Below are positions 6,438 to 13,883 of a DNA stretch of 51,997 nt, one piece after another. This stretch comes from a virus, in IMG/VR virus record IMGVR_UViG_3300042887_002920, positions 1 through 51,997 of that record; one strand, 5' to 3'. The position numbers and the translations under genes were made by a program. Each line of letters opens with the position of its first letter. Positions within the stretch are counted from its first letter, which is position 1. The notes under the pieces are model-generated. The model did not search any database, was not told the DNA's origin, and worked only from the letters and a program-made list of their open reading frames with translations.

Positions 6438-7169
6438 ATGGCAAAAATACCATATACAGATAATGATTTCAGAAGATTAACCGTCTTTGATGTTCAAGAA
6501 ATAACAACTACAATTTATAGTGCTGAACTTCGTTTTGATTATGAAGAACAATCAATTTATTATGGAGTATTGGATTCCATAGTAAAAAAATCATCTTTAC
6601 TTACCGATCCTGAGATTATTCCACTAATATCGCAATTTATACTTTACGGAGATAGAGTAGGGAATGTTCCGCAGCAATACACATCATTGATAAGTTTTAG
6701 AAATACGGCGTTTGAAGAAGAACAACAAGATGATGGTGCTGGTGATGAATTTATTGATGAAGAAGAAATCATTGATGATGGACCATTTTTAGGTCCGTAT
6801 TACTATCCCATATTTAACAAAGATGATATACGGATAATACAAATAACTGGAAGACTTGCTCCCCCTGTTTCTGGTAACATATTATTGTTCTTCGATAATT
6901 TGGATAGTATCAAATCATATTGTAAATCGATAGCACTACAAGAAAAGGAAATACAAATCGCTGAATGTTATATGTCCGAGAGGGCAATAAATTTGATAGA
7001 TACAACAACAATAAGTGATGTATTTGGAAACCAATTTGGAATAACATTTTATGTTTCCGATGTTATTTGGATTCCATATATTATTGTCCAATCAATGATT
7101 CAGTATAAGTTGGTTGAAGTGAGTTTATCTAAAACGATACCAAGACGAGCTAAAATAGGAACGAGATAA
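6438..7169 (+). CDS. hypothetical protein, 243 aa
   Basis: The protein starts MAKIPYTDNDFRRLTVFDVQ, with no strong ribosome site. The N-terminal ~90 residues look helical. An acidic linker (EEEQQDDGAGDEFIDEEEII) spans about residues 94-113. The C-terminal half is predicted beta-rich (IRIIQITGRLAPPVSGNILL...). No catalytic motif was seen. It closes the rightward island and converges on the leftward unit, so its transcript must end near 7170. It may be a structural or packaged protein like its two neighbours, but this rests on position only. Confidence 0.7.
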   Translation: MAKIPYTDNDFRRLTVFDVQEITTTIYSAELRFDYEEQSIYYGVLDSIVKKSSLLTDPEIIPLISQFILYGDRVGNVPQQYTSLISFRNTAFEEEQQDDGAGDEFIDEEEIIDDGPFLGPYYYPIFNKDDIRIIQITGRLAPPVSGNILLFFDNLDSIKSYCKSIALQEKEIQIAECYMSERAINLIDTTTISDVFGNQFGITFYVSDVIWIPYIIVQSMIQYKLVEVSLSKTIPRRAKIGTR

Positions 7170-7171
7170 AC

Positions 7172-7327
7172 TCATTCAGAATCAATTAAGTCTCTCGCTA
7201 TTGCTGTAAAATGTTCATCGTCTATTGGGAATATAGATTTGATTCTCTGAATGAAATCCATGATACCGGCCTCATATCCTTCGTTGTAGGATTCTTCTAC
7301 AAGTGTTAGGTCTTTTCCTTTAATCAT
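7172..7327 (-). CDS. small hypothetical protein with GYxxG motif
   Basis: Taking ATG at 7327, the product has 51 residues (MIKGKDLTLVEESYNEGYEA...). The frame continues open to a GTG at 7375, but that start would lie in the loop of the terminator hairpin 7356-7389, so I reject it. NEGYEAG resembles the repeat unit of the protein at 1..696. The C-terminus DDEHFTAIARDLIDSE looks helical. No clear ribosome site is seen and the gene lies after a terminator, so its expression is doubtful. It could be a remnant. Confidence 0.4.
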   Translation of the reverse strand: MIKGKDLTLVEESYNEGYEAGIMDFIQRIKSIFPIDDEHFTAIARDLIDSE

Positions 7328-7347
7328 ATCGAATTTGTTTAGTGAAA

Positions 7348-7389
7348 TAAAAAGTGGGGCACCGAAAACAACCACGAAAACGGTGCCCC
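7348..7389 (-). terminator. intrinsic terminator of the MoxR-tRNA unit
   Basis: On the minus strand GGGGCACCG (7389-7381) pairs perfectly with CGGTGCCCC (7364-7356) around a 16-nt A/C-rich loop, followed by ACTTTTTATTT. This is a clear nine-base GC-rich stem plus T-run ending the leftward transcript after the small gene 7431..7592. Confidence 0.8.
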
Positions 7390-7430
7390 GAGGATAACCC
7401 CAAGCGGGCGGGGATATAGGGAGTAAGTAT

Positions 7431-7592
7431 TTATCCTATCTGTGTTCGTCTGTCATCAGACAGACCACGCATTCTTTTGAGTTCTTCTTCCATTGCAACC
7501 AATCCTTTTGCAACCCAAGTATCATTTGGATTCTCTTTGAGGACGTGTTTTGCAACTTCAATCATCTGTTCTAACTTCTGTTCGTTGTTCAT
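7431..7592 (-). CDS. small helical hypothetical protein
   Basis: The start at 7592 (MNNEQKLEQMIEVAKHVLKE) has AAAGGA nine bases upstream. The upstream extension of the frame would read through tRNA-Ile and is rejected. The 53 residues form two helices with a TWVAKGL turn and a basic end (KRMRGLSDDRRTQIG). The sequence resembles a helical-hairpin repeat but I cannot name a family. It is the last gene before the terminator at 7356-7389. Confidence 0.65.
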   Translation of the reverse strand: MNNEQKLEQMIEVAKHVLKENPNDTWVAKGLVAMEEELKRMRGLSDDRRTQIG

Positions 7593-7610
7593 TTCATATT
7601 CCTTTGTTAG

Positions 7611-7684
7611 TGGGCCCTGCCGGACTTGAACCGGCAACCTAACGATTATGAGTCGTTTGCTCTAACCGATTGAGCTAAAGGCCC
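7611..7684 (-). tRNA. tRNA-Ile2 (anticodon CAT)
   Basis: A 74-nt cloverleaf is read on the minus strand. The acceptor is GGGCCTT with AGGGCCC, the D arm is GCTC...GAGC, the anticodon arm is AACGA-CTCATAA-TCGTT, and the T arm is GCCGG-TTCAAGT-CCGGC, with discriminator A and no encoded CCA. The anticodon CAT allows Met or Ile2. The body (GACTCATAATCG stem-loop, TTCAAGTCC T loop, acceptor) is much closer to bacterial tRNA-Ile2 with lysidine-modified C34 than to elongator Met. It would decode AUA, a codon used heavily in the late genes of this AT-rich phage. Confidence 0.85.
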
Positions 7685-7690
7685 TGTTTG

Positions 7691-7762
7691 TGATCCCAAG
7701 GGGGCTCGAACCCCTATTATCGCCGTGAAAGGGCGGTGTCCTAACCATTAAACGATGGGACC
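7691..7762 (-). tRNA. tRNA-Glu (anticodon TTC)
   Basis: A 72-nt cloverleaf is read on the minus strand. The acceptor is GGTCCCA with TGGGATC (one G-T pair), the D arm GTTT...GGAC, the anticodon arm CCGCC-CTTTCAC-GGCGA, and the T arm GGGG-TTCGAGC-CCCC, with discriminator A. The anticodon TTC reads GAA and GAG. It lies four bases after the stop of gene 7767..8057 and six before tRNA-Ile2, so both are cut from the same long leftward transcript. Confidence 0.92.
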
Positions 7763-7766
7763 ATTT

Positions 7767-8057
7767 TTATTGTTCATTATCTTGTTGTTCTTGTGATTCA
7801 AGGTATTTACCAAACGACCATTGTAATAATCTTGTGTAATATCCAATGAATATGATTATTGGTATTGCAAGTCCAACCATAGTAAGCCAAAGTGGCGATG
7901 ATAAAAGGAAATTCATGTAAAAAAAGAAAAACCAAATACCAAGAATAGCAATAACAAATATGGCAAGAAACAATAATGAGATATAAACAAAACCTTTGAG
8001 ACCAGTCCAAAAGACTGACAAACATCCCATATTCAATTTTTCGGGTTGATTACTCAT
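7767..8057 (-). CDS. two-span membrane protein
   Basis: The protein has 96 residues with two hydrophobic stretches at about residues 22-48 (FVYISLLFLAIFVIAILGIW...) and 55-75 (PLWLTMVGLAIPIIIFIGYY). Both ends are polar and the C-terminus is Gln/Glu-rich (ESQEQQDNEQ). Its start overlaps the end of the thioredoxin-like gene by 8 bp, so the two are probably co-translated. It may be a membrane partner of that redox protein or a holin-like protein. Neither is shown by the sequence. Confidence 0.7.
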   Translation of the reverse strand: MSNQPEKLNMGCLSVFWTGLKGFVYISLLFLAIFVIAILGIWFFFFYMNFLLSSPLWLTMVGLAIPIIIFIGYYTRLLQWSFGKYLESQEQQDNEQ

Positions 8058-8571
8058 TAACTACACCATTCATTTCATAATTACGGATGATTTCATATAT
8101 TCTATGTTCATCACCAACTGTATAAGAATTTTGTTGCCATATCACTTCGCCTTTGTCATTGATAAGGAAAGAATGTGGAACGGTATTTACATTCATCATT
8201 CTTCTCAAATCAGCATTTTGGTCAAGATATACTTCAAAATTCCAATTCTTTCCATTTACAAACGGTTTTACTTTTGGAGAAGTTCGTATATCATCAACAG
8301 ATACCGCAACTATCTTGACATCAAATTCATCACGCCACACATCATACACATCATTCAGTTCGTTTAGTTCTTGAATACATGGTTTACACCAAGTAGCCCA
8401 AAATGTTAGATAGATTAAATTCTTACCGTTGTTTATGTTTGTTGAATTTACAACATTACCATTTATATCTTTTATTACTGCACTTGGTAATGGTGATTGA
8501 ATCATCGTTGAATCTTTACCAAATATACTAAAATTACACAACATTGCCAAAAGAAAAATAATTTTTTTCAT
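8050..8571 (-). CDS. TlpA/ResA-like secreted thioredoxin
   Basis: The protein has 173 residues with an N-terminal signal peptide (MKKIIFLLAMLCNFSIFG). It then has a thioredoxin fold with FWATWCKPC (Cys62, Cys65) and the cis-Pro loop NTVPHSFLIN near residue 134. WCxPC with this spacing is the TlpA/ResA family, which reduces disulfides outside the cytoplasm, in Bacteroidota typically in the periplasm. In a phage it is an auxiliary gene. It might adjust disulfides of a virion or envelope protein. The start is supported by GAGGAAATT and a four-base overlap with the upstream gene. Confidence 0.85.
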   Translation of the reverse strand: MKKIIFLLAMLCNFSIFGKDSTMIQSPLPSAVIKDINGNVVNSTNINNGKNLIYLTFWATWCKPCIQELNELNDVYDVWRDEFDVKIVAVSVDDIRTSPKVKPFVNGKNWNFEVYLDQNADLRRMMNVNTVPHSFLINDKGEVIWQQNSYTVGDEHRIYEIIRNYEMNGVVNE

Positions 8572-9047
8572 AATTTCCTCATAACATAATTTGTTGCAGG
8601 TTGTGCATACATTTCACTTAAATAGTATGCCTCAATTTCGTATGGGTTTTTATAGTAGCCATATTGTTTATTCCATCGTTCATACCAACCTCCCTTTCTG
8701 GGTTGCAGGTAGTGTATGTATTCATGTATGATAGTCTTGATAAACAATTTAGCAGTTCTGTGTCCACGAACCTTCAATGAAATACTATTCAGTTCTGGCT
8801 CGTATCTACCTATTGTCTGTGTATCATCTTCATCGTGGTCAATAGTATTCCATTCCCAAGAGATATACGGATGTTCTCTTGTTTCATTCATTCCAAAAGT
8901 ATCTATACACCAATCAATAGTGTGGTCAATAATTTGGTCAATAGTATCATCGGAAACATTCTTTTTTGAGAGATACATTGCCTCCACCGGCGGTTCTTTC
9001 ACCGGAGGAGACATTGCAAATCTTTTGAGTGTTTTCGTCTTAACCAT
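8568..9047 (-). CDS. HExxH zinc metallopeptidase-like protein
   Basis: The protein has 159 residues, taking ATG at 9047 (GAGAAAG upstream). An ATG at 9080 would overlap the previous gene more deeply and lacks a ribosome site. The motif IIHEYIHYLQ (His108, Glu109, His112) is the zinc-binding and catalytic signature. NPYEIEAYYLSE about 25 residues later offers the third ligand, as in SprT-like and other small gluzincin-type proteins. The active-site set looks complete. The substrate is unknown. It overlaps both neighbours in a unit with the MoxR ATPase and a second metallopeptidase-like protein. Confidence 0.75.
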   Translation of the reverse strand: MVKTKTLKRFAMSPPVKEPPVEAMYLSKKNVSDDTIDQIIDHTIDWCIDTFGMNETREHPYISWEWNTIDHDEDDTQTIGRYEPELNSISLKVRGHRTAKLFIKTIIHEYIHYLQPRKGGWYERWNKQYGYYKNPYEIEAYYLSEMYAQPATNYVMRKL

Positions 9048-11250
9048 GTGTCTTTCTCGAAGCGGATAGTAGTTCTGCATTCATGGATTGAACAACCTTG
9101 TTCAATTCCTCAGCATTAGCAAGGTGGTGACAATTTGTTTTGTAGCATTTCAATACATCTTCAAAGTCATACTTACGACCAATGAAATAAGTAAGAACAT
9201 TGATACCATGACTACGCATTCTATCTACTTGTCTGCGGGAATGGTCTTGAGCAGGTTGTCCTGCATATCTGAATAAATTGTATTTACTAATCTCTTTTGA
9301 CATATATGGTTGTCCATCACATAGATTGATAAAGAATGCATCGGTATTGGTGGATTCTTTGTATATGTCATTCATAATGGCCTCGAATGTCAAACCTTCT
9401 GGTGTTGTGTTTGTTGAATATAGACGAGGAAATATACGGCGAATATCCGCAATACCGTCTTGTTTAGAATCAAACAGGTAAACGATGTATGGTGTTTCAT
9501 TCATATCACTTTTATTTTTGTTGTTACTATAACCGTAATAATTCTGGTTGATAGTGGAACGGGCAGTAACTACTACACGAAGATTACGAATGAGTTTGGA
9601 TGCAGTTGCAAACATAGCAGCAAGTTTTACGGATTCATTAAACTTGTCACCCTGCATTGAACCGGAAGCATCAATGGAAAGATGAATGTATGAATCTTTA
9701 TATTTGTTTATACTAATCTTGTTGAAGATTTCGTAATTATCAAAACCAATTTCATGTAGCAATCTCTTGTCAATCTTACCTGAACGCAATCTGGTAGACT
9801 TATCTACTCGTTCTTCGTTACGAATTTGCAATCTTTTTGCAAGCAATTTACCTAAACTAATTGCCTTCTCAATCTCTTTAGCGTTTTGTTGTGTTTTCCA
9901 TGTGGAATAATGTGCATACACACCAAACGGAGCAGATACATCTGACTGCATAAACTTCTCGGTCAATCGTTTGATAGTATAAACTTTGATACCGTTGGTA
10001 TGAACACGACCATGATCATCTTCAAAACCTTTAGCAACATTATTTTGGTTCATATCTACGGAAGCAAACGCATCTACTTTTGAAACATCTTGTTTAGACA
10101 ATTTTGATTTGGTTAATTGACCATTGATAAAGTCTTTTTGTTTCTCTACCAATTTGCGTAATTGTTCAATTTGTTTATCAGAAAGTGGTTTGACATTCTG
10201 GTCTGCATCCGGAGTAGGTGGTGTCCATTGTGAATTAGTCCCAATGTTTCCGTCTGATTGACTATCGCCGAATCCATCATCGCCACCAAAGTCATCAGAA
10301 TTACCGTCACCTTCACCTTCACCACCTTTTTCTTTCTGACTATCATTTGCTTGATATTCTGTAATTTGTCCGATAATGGTGGAATAAACTTTGTAAGCAA
10401 GTTCGATACGGTCTTGTTGTTCGGATAACCTACGGATATTACGCATATCAATAAGATTCCATATTGTTTCCAATTCTGGAAGTGCCTTCAAGTTTCTTGC
10501 AGGTGAACGGAAATTACAAAGATGAAACATATAATTGTCCATAGTAGGTTGGCACATATCTGGTTGCCAAAACCCACGAGAAATTTTATCGTCACCAAAG
10601 TATTTGTGGTAAAGAGATTTGTAGTAAGCACGATAACCTGGAGCATTGGAATATGTCATTGCATCAATATACAGGTCCTCAACGATATTTAGAATTGTTT
10701 TGAAATTCTGTTTATATCCTTCCCAACCGAATGTTCTGCCCAAAATAGTTTGTTTCGTTTCACCATCATTTTCACGCAGTTTAGACGCAGTTTCATCAGG
10801 TAGAATTTTATCTACATTTGGATATTGAAATTCGGTTATAGATTTCGTAAAGTCTGTGTATAGAATATGTGAGCTCTCATGTAGGGCAAGGCCAACATTG
10901 GCATCAAAATCTTCTTCTTTCATCGTTGCAGATAGATTGATAGTTTTACCATCGGTAGAATTATTACCTGCACTATTGTATTGAACCTTGATAGTAGGGT
11001 CTGCAGTCAAAATGTGAACAAAGTTTGTAATAGCTCGCTGGTATTGAGCAAGAGCATGATAATCATATTTTGAACCTTGTTCTTCTGGTTCTGCAAACAT
11101 AGATGTTTTTTTGTCAAAGATTGAACCTTTGAGCCAGTAATTGGAATGTGCCTCATATTCATCGGCATAGTTATACTTGTCCCAAAAATTCGAGACGAAT
11201 TTCTTGGATGAATTGAGAATGTTAGATACGGATGTTTTTCTCTTACTCAT
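9040..11250 (-). CDS. HESSH metallopeptidase-like plus VWA domain protein
   Basis: The protein has 736 residues; the start at 11250 has AAGGGAT upstream. The N-terminal part has LALHESSHILYTDF (124-128 HESSH) and NIVEDLYID near 188-196, a layout of zinc peptidases with a downstream acidic ligand. A low-complexity acidic Gly/Asp/Ser linker covers about 308-340. A C-terminal von Willebrand A domain has a complete metal site: DASGS (Asp527, Ser529, Ser531), a TTPEG Thr near 616 and CDG (Asp645). Metallopeptidase-like plus VWA proteins encoded next to MoxR ATPases are known in bacteria (COG3864/DUF2201-type), where the pair is thought to act as a chaperone or remodelling machine. Its role in a phage is not known to me. 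Confidence 0.8.
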   Translation of the reverse strand: MSKRKTSVSNILNSSKKFVSNFWDKYNYADEYEAHSNYWLKGSIFDKKTSMFAEPEEQGSKYDYHALAQYQRAITNFVHILTADPTIKVQYNSAGNNSTDGKTINLSATMKEEDFDANVGLALHESSHILYTDFTKSITEFQYPNVDKILPDETASKLRENDGETKQTILGRTFGWEGYKQNFKTILNIVEDLYIDAMTYSNAPGYRAYYKSLYHKYFGDDKISRGFWQPDMCQPTMDNYMFHLCNFRSPARNLKALPELETIWNLIDMRNIRRLSEQQDRIELAYKVYSTIIGQITEYQANDSQKEKGGEGEGDGNSDDFGGDDGFGDSQSDGNIGTNSQWTPPTPDADQNVKPLSDKQIEQLRKLVEKQKDFINGQLTKSKLSKQDVSKVDAFASVDMNQNNVAKGFEDDHGRVHTNGIKVYTIKRLTEKFMQSDVSAPFGVYAHYSTWKTQQNAKEIEKAISLGKLLAKRLQIRNEERVDKSTRLRSGKIDKRLLHEIGFDNYEIFNKISINKYKDSYIHLSIDASGSMQGDKFNESVKLAAMFATASKLIRNLRVVVTARSTINQNYYGYSNNKNKSDMNETPYIVYLFDSKQDGIADIRRIFPRLYSTNTTPEGLTFEAIMNDIYKESTNTDAFFINLCDGQPYMSKEISKYNLFRYAGQPAQDHSRRQVDRMRSHGINVLTYFIGRKYDFEDVLKCYKTNCHHLANAEELNKVVQSMNAELLSASRKTHG

Positions 11251-11283
11251 AAAATATCCCTTTGTGGTTGTTGGTTGTTTGAT

Positions 11284-11291
11284 ATAAATAT
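11284..11291 (-). promoter_or_regulatory. candidate phage late-promoter box
   Basis: Read on the minus strand, TATATTTAT lies 34 nt before the start of 9040..11250. This is the same box and spacing as in front of several plus-strand genes, which supports its orientation. Confidence 0.3.
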
Positions 11292-11293
11292 AG

Positions 11294-11320
11294 TTTGCAG
11301 GGCGGGTTACGCCCCGCAAA
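11294..11320 (-). other. GC-rich intercistronic hairpin
   Basis: TTTGCGGGGCG pairs with CGCCCTGCAAA (one G-U in RNA) around a short loop, right between the MoxR and VWA genes. No T-run follows, so it is more likely an attenuator, processing site or mRNA stabiliser than a terminator. Confidence 0.45.
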
Positions 11321-11338
11321 CATTGTCAGTCATTGAAA

Positions 11339-12256
11339 TTACTTGTTGGTATCGGCTTCGTCAAACATATTGTCATTCTCAAGATCACCGGTTCCAACAT
11401 ACTTTTGTGCAATAATTTGAACGAAGGTTCTCTCACTATCAAGACCACCTTCACCATCAAAGTATGGGTAAATACACAGGTCAAGTGCCTCATTGATTGA
11501 GAAGCCGTCACAAATGTGTCTGGCGGCACGAATCATTGAACGGGTAGACATTCTTGTTTGAATTTTACCGTTATTAGTGGCCAATTCAGTATTGATTTGG
11601 TCATAGATACTGGTAAGAACTTCAACCGTTTTATCGTCAATTTTCGGACAAGCATGGCGAATGAGAGATTGTTGTTGTATCTTTGATAGAATATCCATTT
11701 CCAAGATAGCAAAACGGTCTGCAAGAGCAAAGTCTACCTTACGGGTGGATGTGTATTGAATGCCCTCGTTGGATGTAGCAAGGAACGAAACACCATCGGC
11801 AACCTTGACTACTTCTGTATCAGGAGATTCGTCAATACGCAAATATCTTTGAGATTCATCAAGAACAGTCATCAAGATATTCCATGCCTCTGGATGAGCA
11901 CGAGACAATTCATCTAGCAGAATTACAGCACCTTCTGTTTGGATTGCCTTGACAAATGTGGATTGGGCAAAGTAAGTGCCGGTCTCTTTGTTGAAATGGG
12001 TATTACCGATAAGTGTTGAACGAGGATCCTGTGTAGCACCAAGATTAAAGTAAAAGAATGGACGATCCATAACTCTAGCAACAGTAGTCACGGCAAGTGT
12101 TTTACCGGTTCCGGCGTCACCACGAAGCATGATATTTTCACCACGAAGAACGGCACGGACAATGAATTTCCATTTACTATCGGAAATGATTAAGCTCTCT
12201 GGTTTGTATTGAGGAGCAGTTTCGAGAAGCGTTGCGATGTTTTTTGCGTTTGTCAT
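11339..12256 (-). CDS. MoxR-family AAA+ ATPase
   Basis: The protein has 305 residues. It carries Walker A GDAGTGKT (46-53), Walker B VILLDE (111-116), sensor 1 ATSNEG (160-165), the ALADRF arginine-finger region (~177-182) and a C-terminal lid. The pattern and length fit MoxR/CbbQ-type AAA+ proteins, which use ATP hydrolysis to remodel a target recruited by a VWA-domain partner. That partner is encoded immediately downstream. The start at 12256 has TAGGAAA upstream. The leader carries two AACAACCA elements behind the promoter at 12313-12345. Confidence 0.9.
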   Translation of the reverse strand: MTNAKNIATLLETAPQYKPESLIISDSKWKFIVRAVLRGENIMLRGDAGTGKTLAVTTVARVMDRPFFYFNLGATQDPRSTLIGNTHFNKETGTYFAQSTFVKAIQTEGAVILLDELSRAHPEAWNILMTVLDESQRYLRIDESPDTEVVKVADGVSFLATSNEGIQYTSTRKVDFALADRFAILEMDILSKIQQQSLIRHACPKIDDKTVEVLTSIYDQINTELATNNGKIQTRMSTRSMIRAARHICDGFSINEALDLCIYPYFDGEGGLDSERTFVQIIAQKYVGTGDLENDNMFDEADTNK

Positions 12257-12312
12257 AAGACAGTTTCCTAAATGGTTGTTAATATGGTTGTTATTTTATC
12301 AATTTTGATATA

Positions 12313-12345
12313 CAAATATAAGTAATTTTACGGTAAGATCAAAGC
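12313..12345 (-). promoter_or_regulatory. Bacteroidota-type promoter for the MoxR-VWA-tRNA unit
   Basis: GCTTTG, a 19-bp spacer and TATATTTG (12320-12313): a perfect consensus. It overlaps the last codons of 12328..12606, whose C-terminal NNALILP is encoded by the promoter's upstream box. Confidence 0.85.
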
Positions 12346-12606
12346 ATTATTTTTTATTTTTTGTAATTTCTTATCTACCAAAGTCTTGACTGCGTTTTCA
12401 TGTATCAAGTATTTCACCGTTTTGCTGTTCTCCTTACGAACAGGACGAACAAGAGACTGATCAACTACTGGTTTCTCAAATAGTTTGTAAGATTGGTATT
12501 TTCTGGTTCTACCGTTTACCAATTTACGAACATACTGAAATGAGCACCCAAGAATCTTTGCAACTTCCGGGACAGTATAAAACTTTCCTTCTGGTGTGTC
12601 AATCAT
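12328..12606 (-). CDS. HTH DNA-binding protein
   Basis: The protein has 92 residues. FYTVPEVAKILGCSFQYVRK (about 9-28) is a helix-turn-helix of the MerR/excisionase 'helix_turn_helix_17' type, followed by the wing-like VNGRTRKYQSYKLFEKPVVD. The C-terminal part is basic. It probably binds DNA as a regulator and could act on the repeated early promoters, but no target is shown. Its ATG overlaps the previous stop by four bases and has AGGAG upstream. The 3' end runs into the next promoter. Confidence 0.75.
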   Translation of the reverse strand: MIDTPEGKFYTVPEVAKILGCSFQYVRKLVNGRTRKYQSYKLFEKPVVDQSLVRPVRKENSKTVKYLIHENAVKTLVDKKLQKIKNNALILP

Positions 12607-13127
12607 TTCTTTCTCCTAGTTGTCTTTGTTGGTTTGATAGTTTTTGTCTTGGTTGCCTTGGTTGTCTTTGCCTTGGCAGGTTTCTTCTCGGCTTTCTTGG
12701 CCGGTTTTGTTTTACGCATTTTTTTTACAATTTCGGTTGAAATTTTATCGTCAAGTGTTTCTTTCTTTTTACGCGGTTTGTTCACAACAACCTTGATTTC
12801 AGTTGGTGGCAATGTTCCACGCAATGATGATTGTTCTTCGCCTTTATGAAACACACGACCATCTTCGTGCACAAATTCCTTAAAAAACTTCCAGCCACGA
12901 GGAAAGCCAGTAGCAACATTTTTCTCATTCAGTTGTGGACCTGGAATCTTTGAAGCAACACATTTCCAACAAACAGCAGAGACAATGTTTTCCATTACAC
13001 GAATTTTTTCATTACAGTTACGGCCGGAATACCATTTACTTGTAGTATCGCCACCTTCACAAGTTACTGTTTTCATCTTGATAGCTTCGTGTCTTTTGGC
13101 TCGTTTTAATTCTATTTTCTTTTTCAT
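12603..13127 (-). CDS. zinc-ribbon-like protein with Lys-rich tail
   Basis: The protein has 174 residues; the start at 13127 (MKKKIELKRAKRHEA) has TTGGAAA upstream. Cysteines at TCEGG, GRNCNE and VCWKCVA suggest a metal-binding ribbon in the first 60 residues. A GFPRGWKFFKEFVHEDGRVFHKGEEQ segment follows, typical of phage and bacterial proteins in which a residue replaces ribosomal-like zinc loops. The last ~50 residues are Lys/Thr/Ala/Pro repeats (KPAKAKTTKATKTKTIKPTK), resembling histone H1 tails. A nucleic-acid-binding role is likely. It is translationally coupled to the HTH gene. Confidence 0.7.
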   Translation of the reverse strand: MKKKIELKRAKRHEAIKMKTVTCEGGDTTSKWYSGRNCNEKIRVMENIVSAVCWKCVASKIPGPQLNEKNVATGFPRGWKFFKEFVHEDGRVFHKGEEQSSLRGTLPPTEIKVVVNKPRKKKETLDDKISTEIVKKMRKTKPAKKAEKKPAKAKTTKATKTKTIKPTKTTRRKK

Positions 13128-13177
13128 TGTGTTTTCCAAAGTTATTGATTAAGTTATTTACCGGATTACTGAATTGG

Positions 13178-13498
13178 TTATTCAATAATCATACCACCAT
13201 TTTCGGGTGACCATTTACCTATGTATGTCCACTGGTGAGAATTTACCCATGATTGACCATTGAGATACCATTGCCAGTTCTTCTGATTGATACGGACACC
13301 GGGAACACCATTAAGTCTCTCTCTGGTTGTCTTTGTTTCCCACCCGGCAGAACGGATGAAAACATTTCCACTGGTATCAATTTGAGCGATAGGGTTATTG
13401 TGAAGATATAGGGTATCGCCGTCTGTATGGGTATTGTCTCTACGAAATTTCTTACGCATAAGCCAATTTGAAACGGCTAATCTGGTTACTTGTCTCAT
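13178..13498 (-). CDS. conserved phage-type protein with WxTxTTRxRL motif
   Basis: The protein has 106 residues. GNVFIRSAGWETKTTRERLN near the centre matches a short pattern (W-x-T-x-TT-[KR]-x-RLN) found in uncharacterised proteins of many phages (DUF8033-like, my assignment). It is followed by QWYLNG. A basic N-terminus (MRQVTRLAVSNWLMRKKFRR) precedes beta-like segments. The first gene after the promoter at 13540, with GAGGAAACAACC directly before the ATG. Function unknown. Confidence 0.7.
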   Translation of the reverse strand: MRQVTRLAVSNWLMRKKFRRDNTHTDGDTLYLHNNPIAQIDTSGNVFIRSAGWETKTTRERLNGVPGVRINQKNWQWYLNGQSWVNSHQWTYIGKWSPENGGMIIE

Positions 13499-13539
13499 GG
13501 TTGTTTCCTCAAAATAGTGGTTGTTGTCAGTTTATACTA

Positions 13540-13572
13540 CAAATATAAGGCATTTTTTTGTAAGATCAAAGC
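13540..13572 (-). promoter_or_regulatory. Bacteroidota-type promoter
   Basis: GCTTTG, a 19-bp spacer and TATATTTG (13547-13540) on the minus strand, followed by an AACAACCA element at 13525-13518. It drives the unit 13178..13498, 12603..13127, 12328..12606. Confidence 0.85.
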
Positions 13573-13582
13573 ATTATTTTTA

Positions 13583-13813
13583 TCATAATTTACTTTCATC
13601 CCATTTTTGATAGTGGCCTGGTTGTGCAAAACTTTCCATGAAGTCTTGGAATGTTTGACCATCTTTGCCAAATTTCCATGCCTTCTGTAATTGCATATTT
13701 TCTACATCAACAGTAATTGAAAGCAACATTTCAATCTTTTTGAATTGTTTTTCTGACAATTCATTTTGTAATTCTTGTCTCAATCTACGAGCGGCTGGCA
13801 TAGTGTGTTTCAT
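13583..13813 (-). CDS. small basic helical protein
   Basis: The protein has 76 residues. The N-terminal basic helix is MPAARRLRQELQNELSEKQF, with a second helix KKIEMLLSITVDVENMQL, and the C-terminus is AWKFGKDGQTFQDFMESFAQ followed by a short tail. The start at 13813 has AGGATAAAATT upstream and an AACAACCA element further up. It is a single gene between two promoters. I do not recognise the family. Confidence 0.7.
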   Translation of the reverse strand: MKHTMPAARRLRQELQNELSEKQFKKIEMLLSITVDVENMQLQKAWKFGKDGQTFQDFMESFAQPGHYQKWDESKL

Positions 13814-13850
13814 AATTTTATCCTAATTGGTTGTTTCTAAACTTACTCTA

Positions 13851-13883
13851 CAAATATACGGACTATTTTTGTAAGATCAAAGC
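13851..13883 (-). promoter_or_regulatory. Bacteroidota-type promoter (tandem copy 1)
   Basis: GCTTTG, a 19-bp spacer and TATATTTG (13858-13851). It faces gene 13583..13813 and has an AACAACCA element in the leader. Confidence 0.85.

Noticed and set aside
7328-7375. N-terminal extension of the small gene 7172 from a GTG start
   Set aside because: The extension is the terminator stem and loop (7356-7389) read as protein; ATG at 7327 is used instead.
7593-7637. Longer start of the small gene at 7431
   Set aside because: The extra residues are read from tRNA-Ile sequence.
10146-10451. 101-codon alternative frame inside the VWA gene
   Set aside because: It lies over the low-complexity linker of the real gene in another frame and has no ribosome site.
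11251-11319. 23-residue longer start for the VWA protein
   Set aside because: It would run through the intercistronic hairpin and the AACAACCA leader; ATG at 11250 has AAGGGAT at the right distance.
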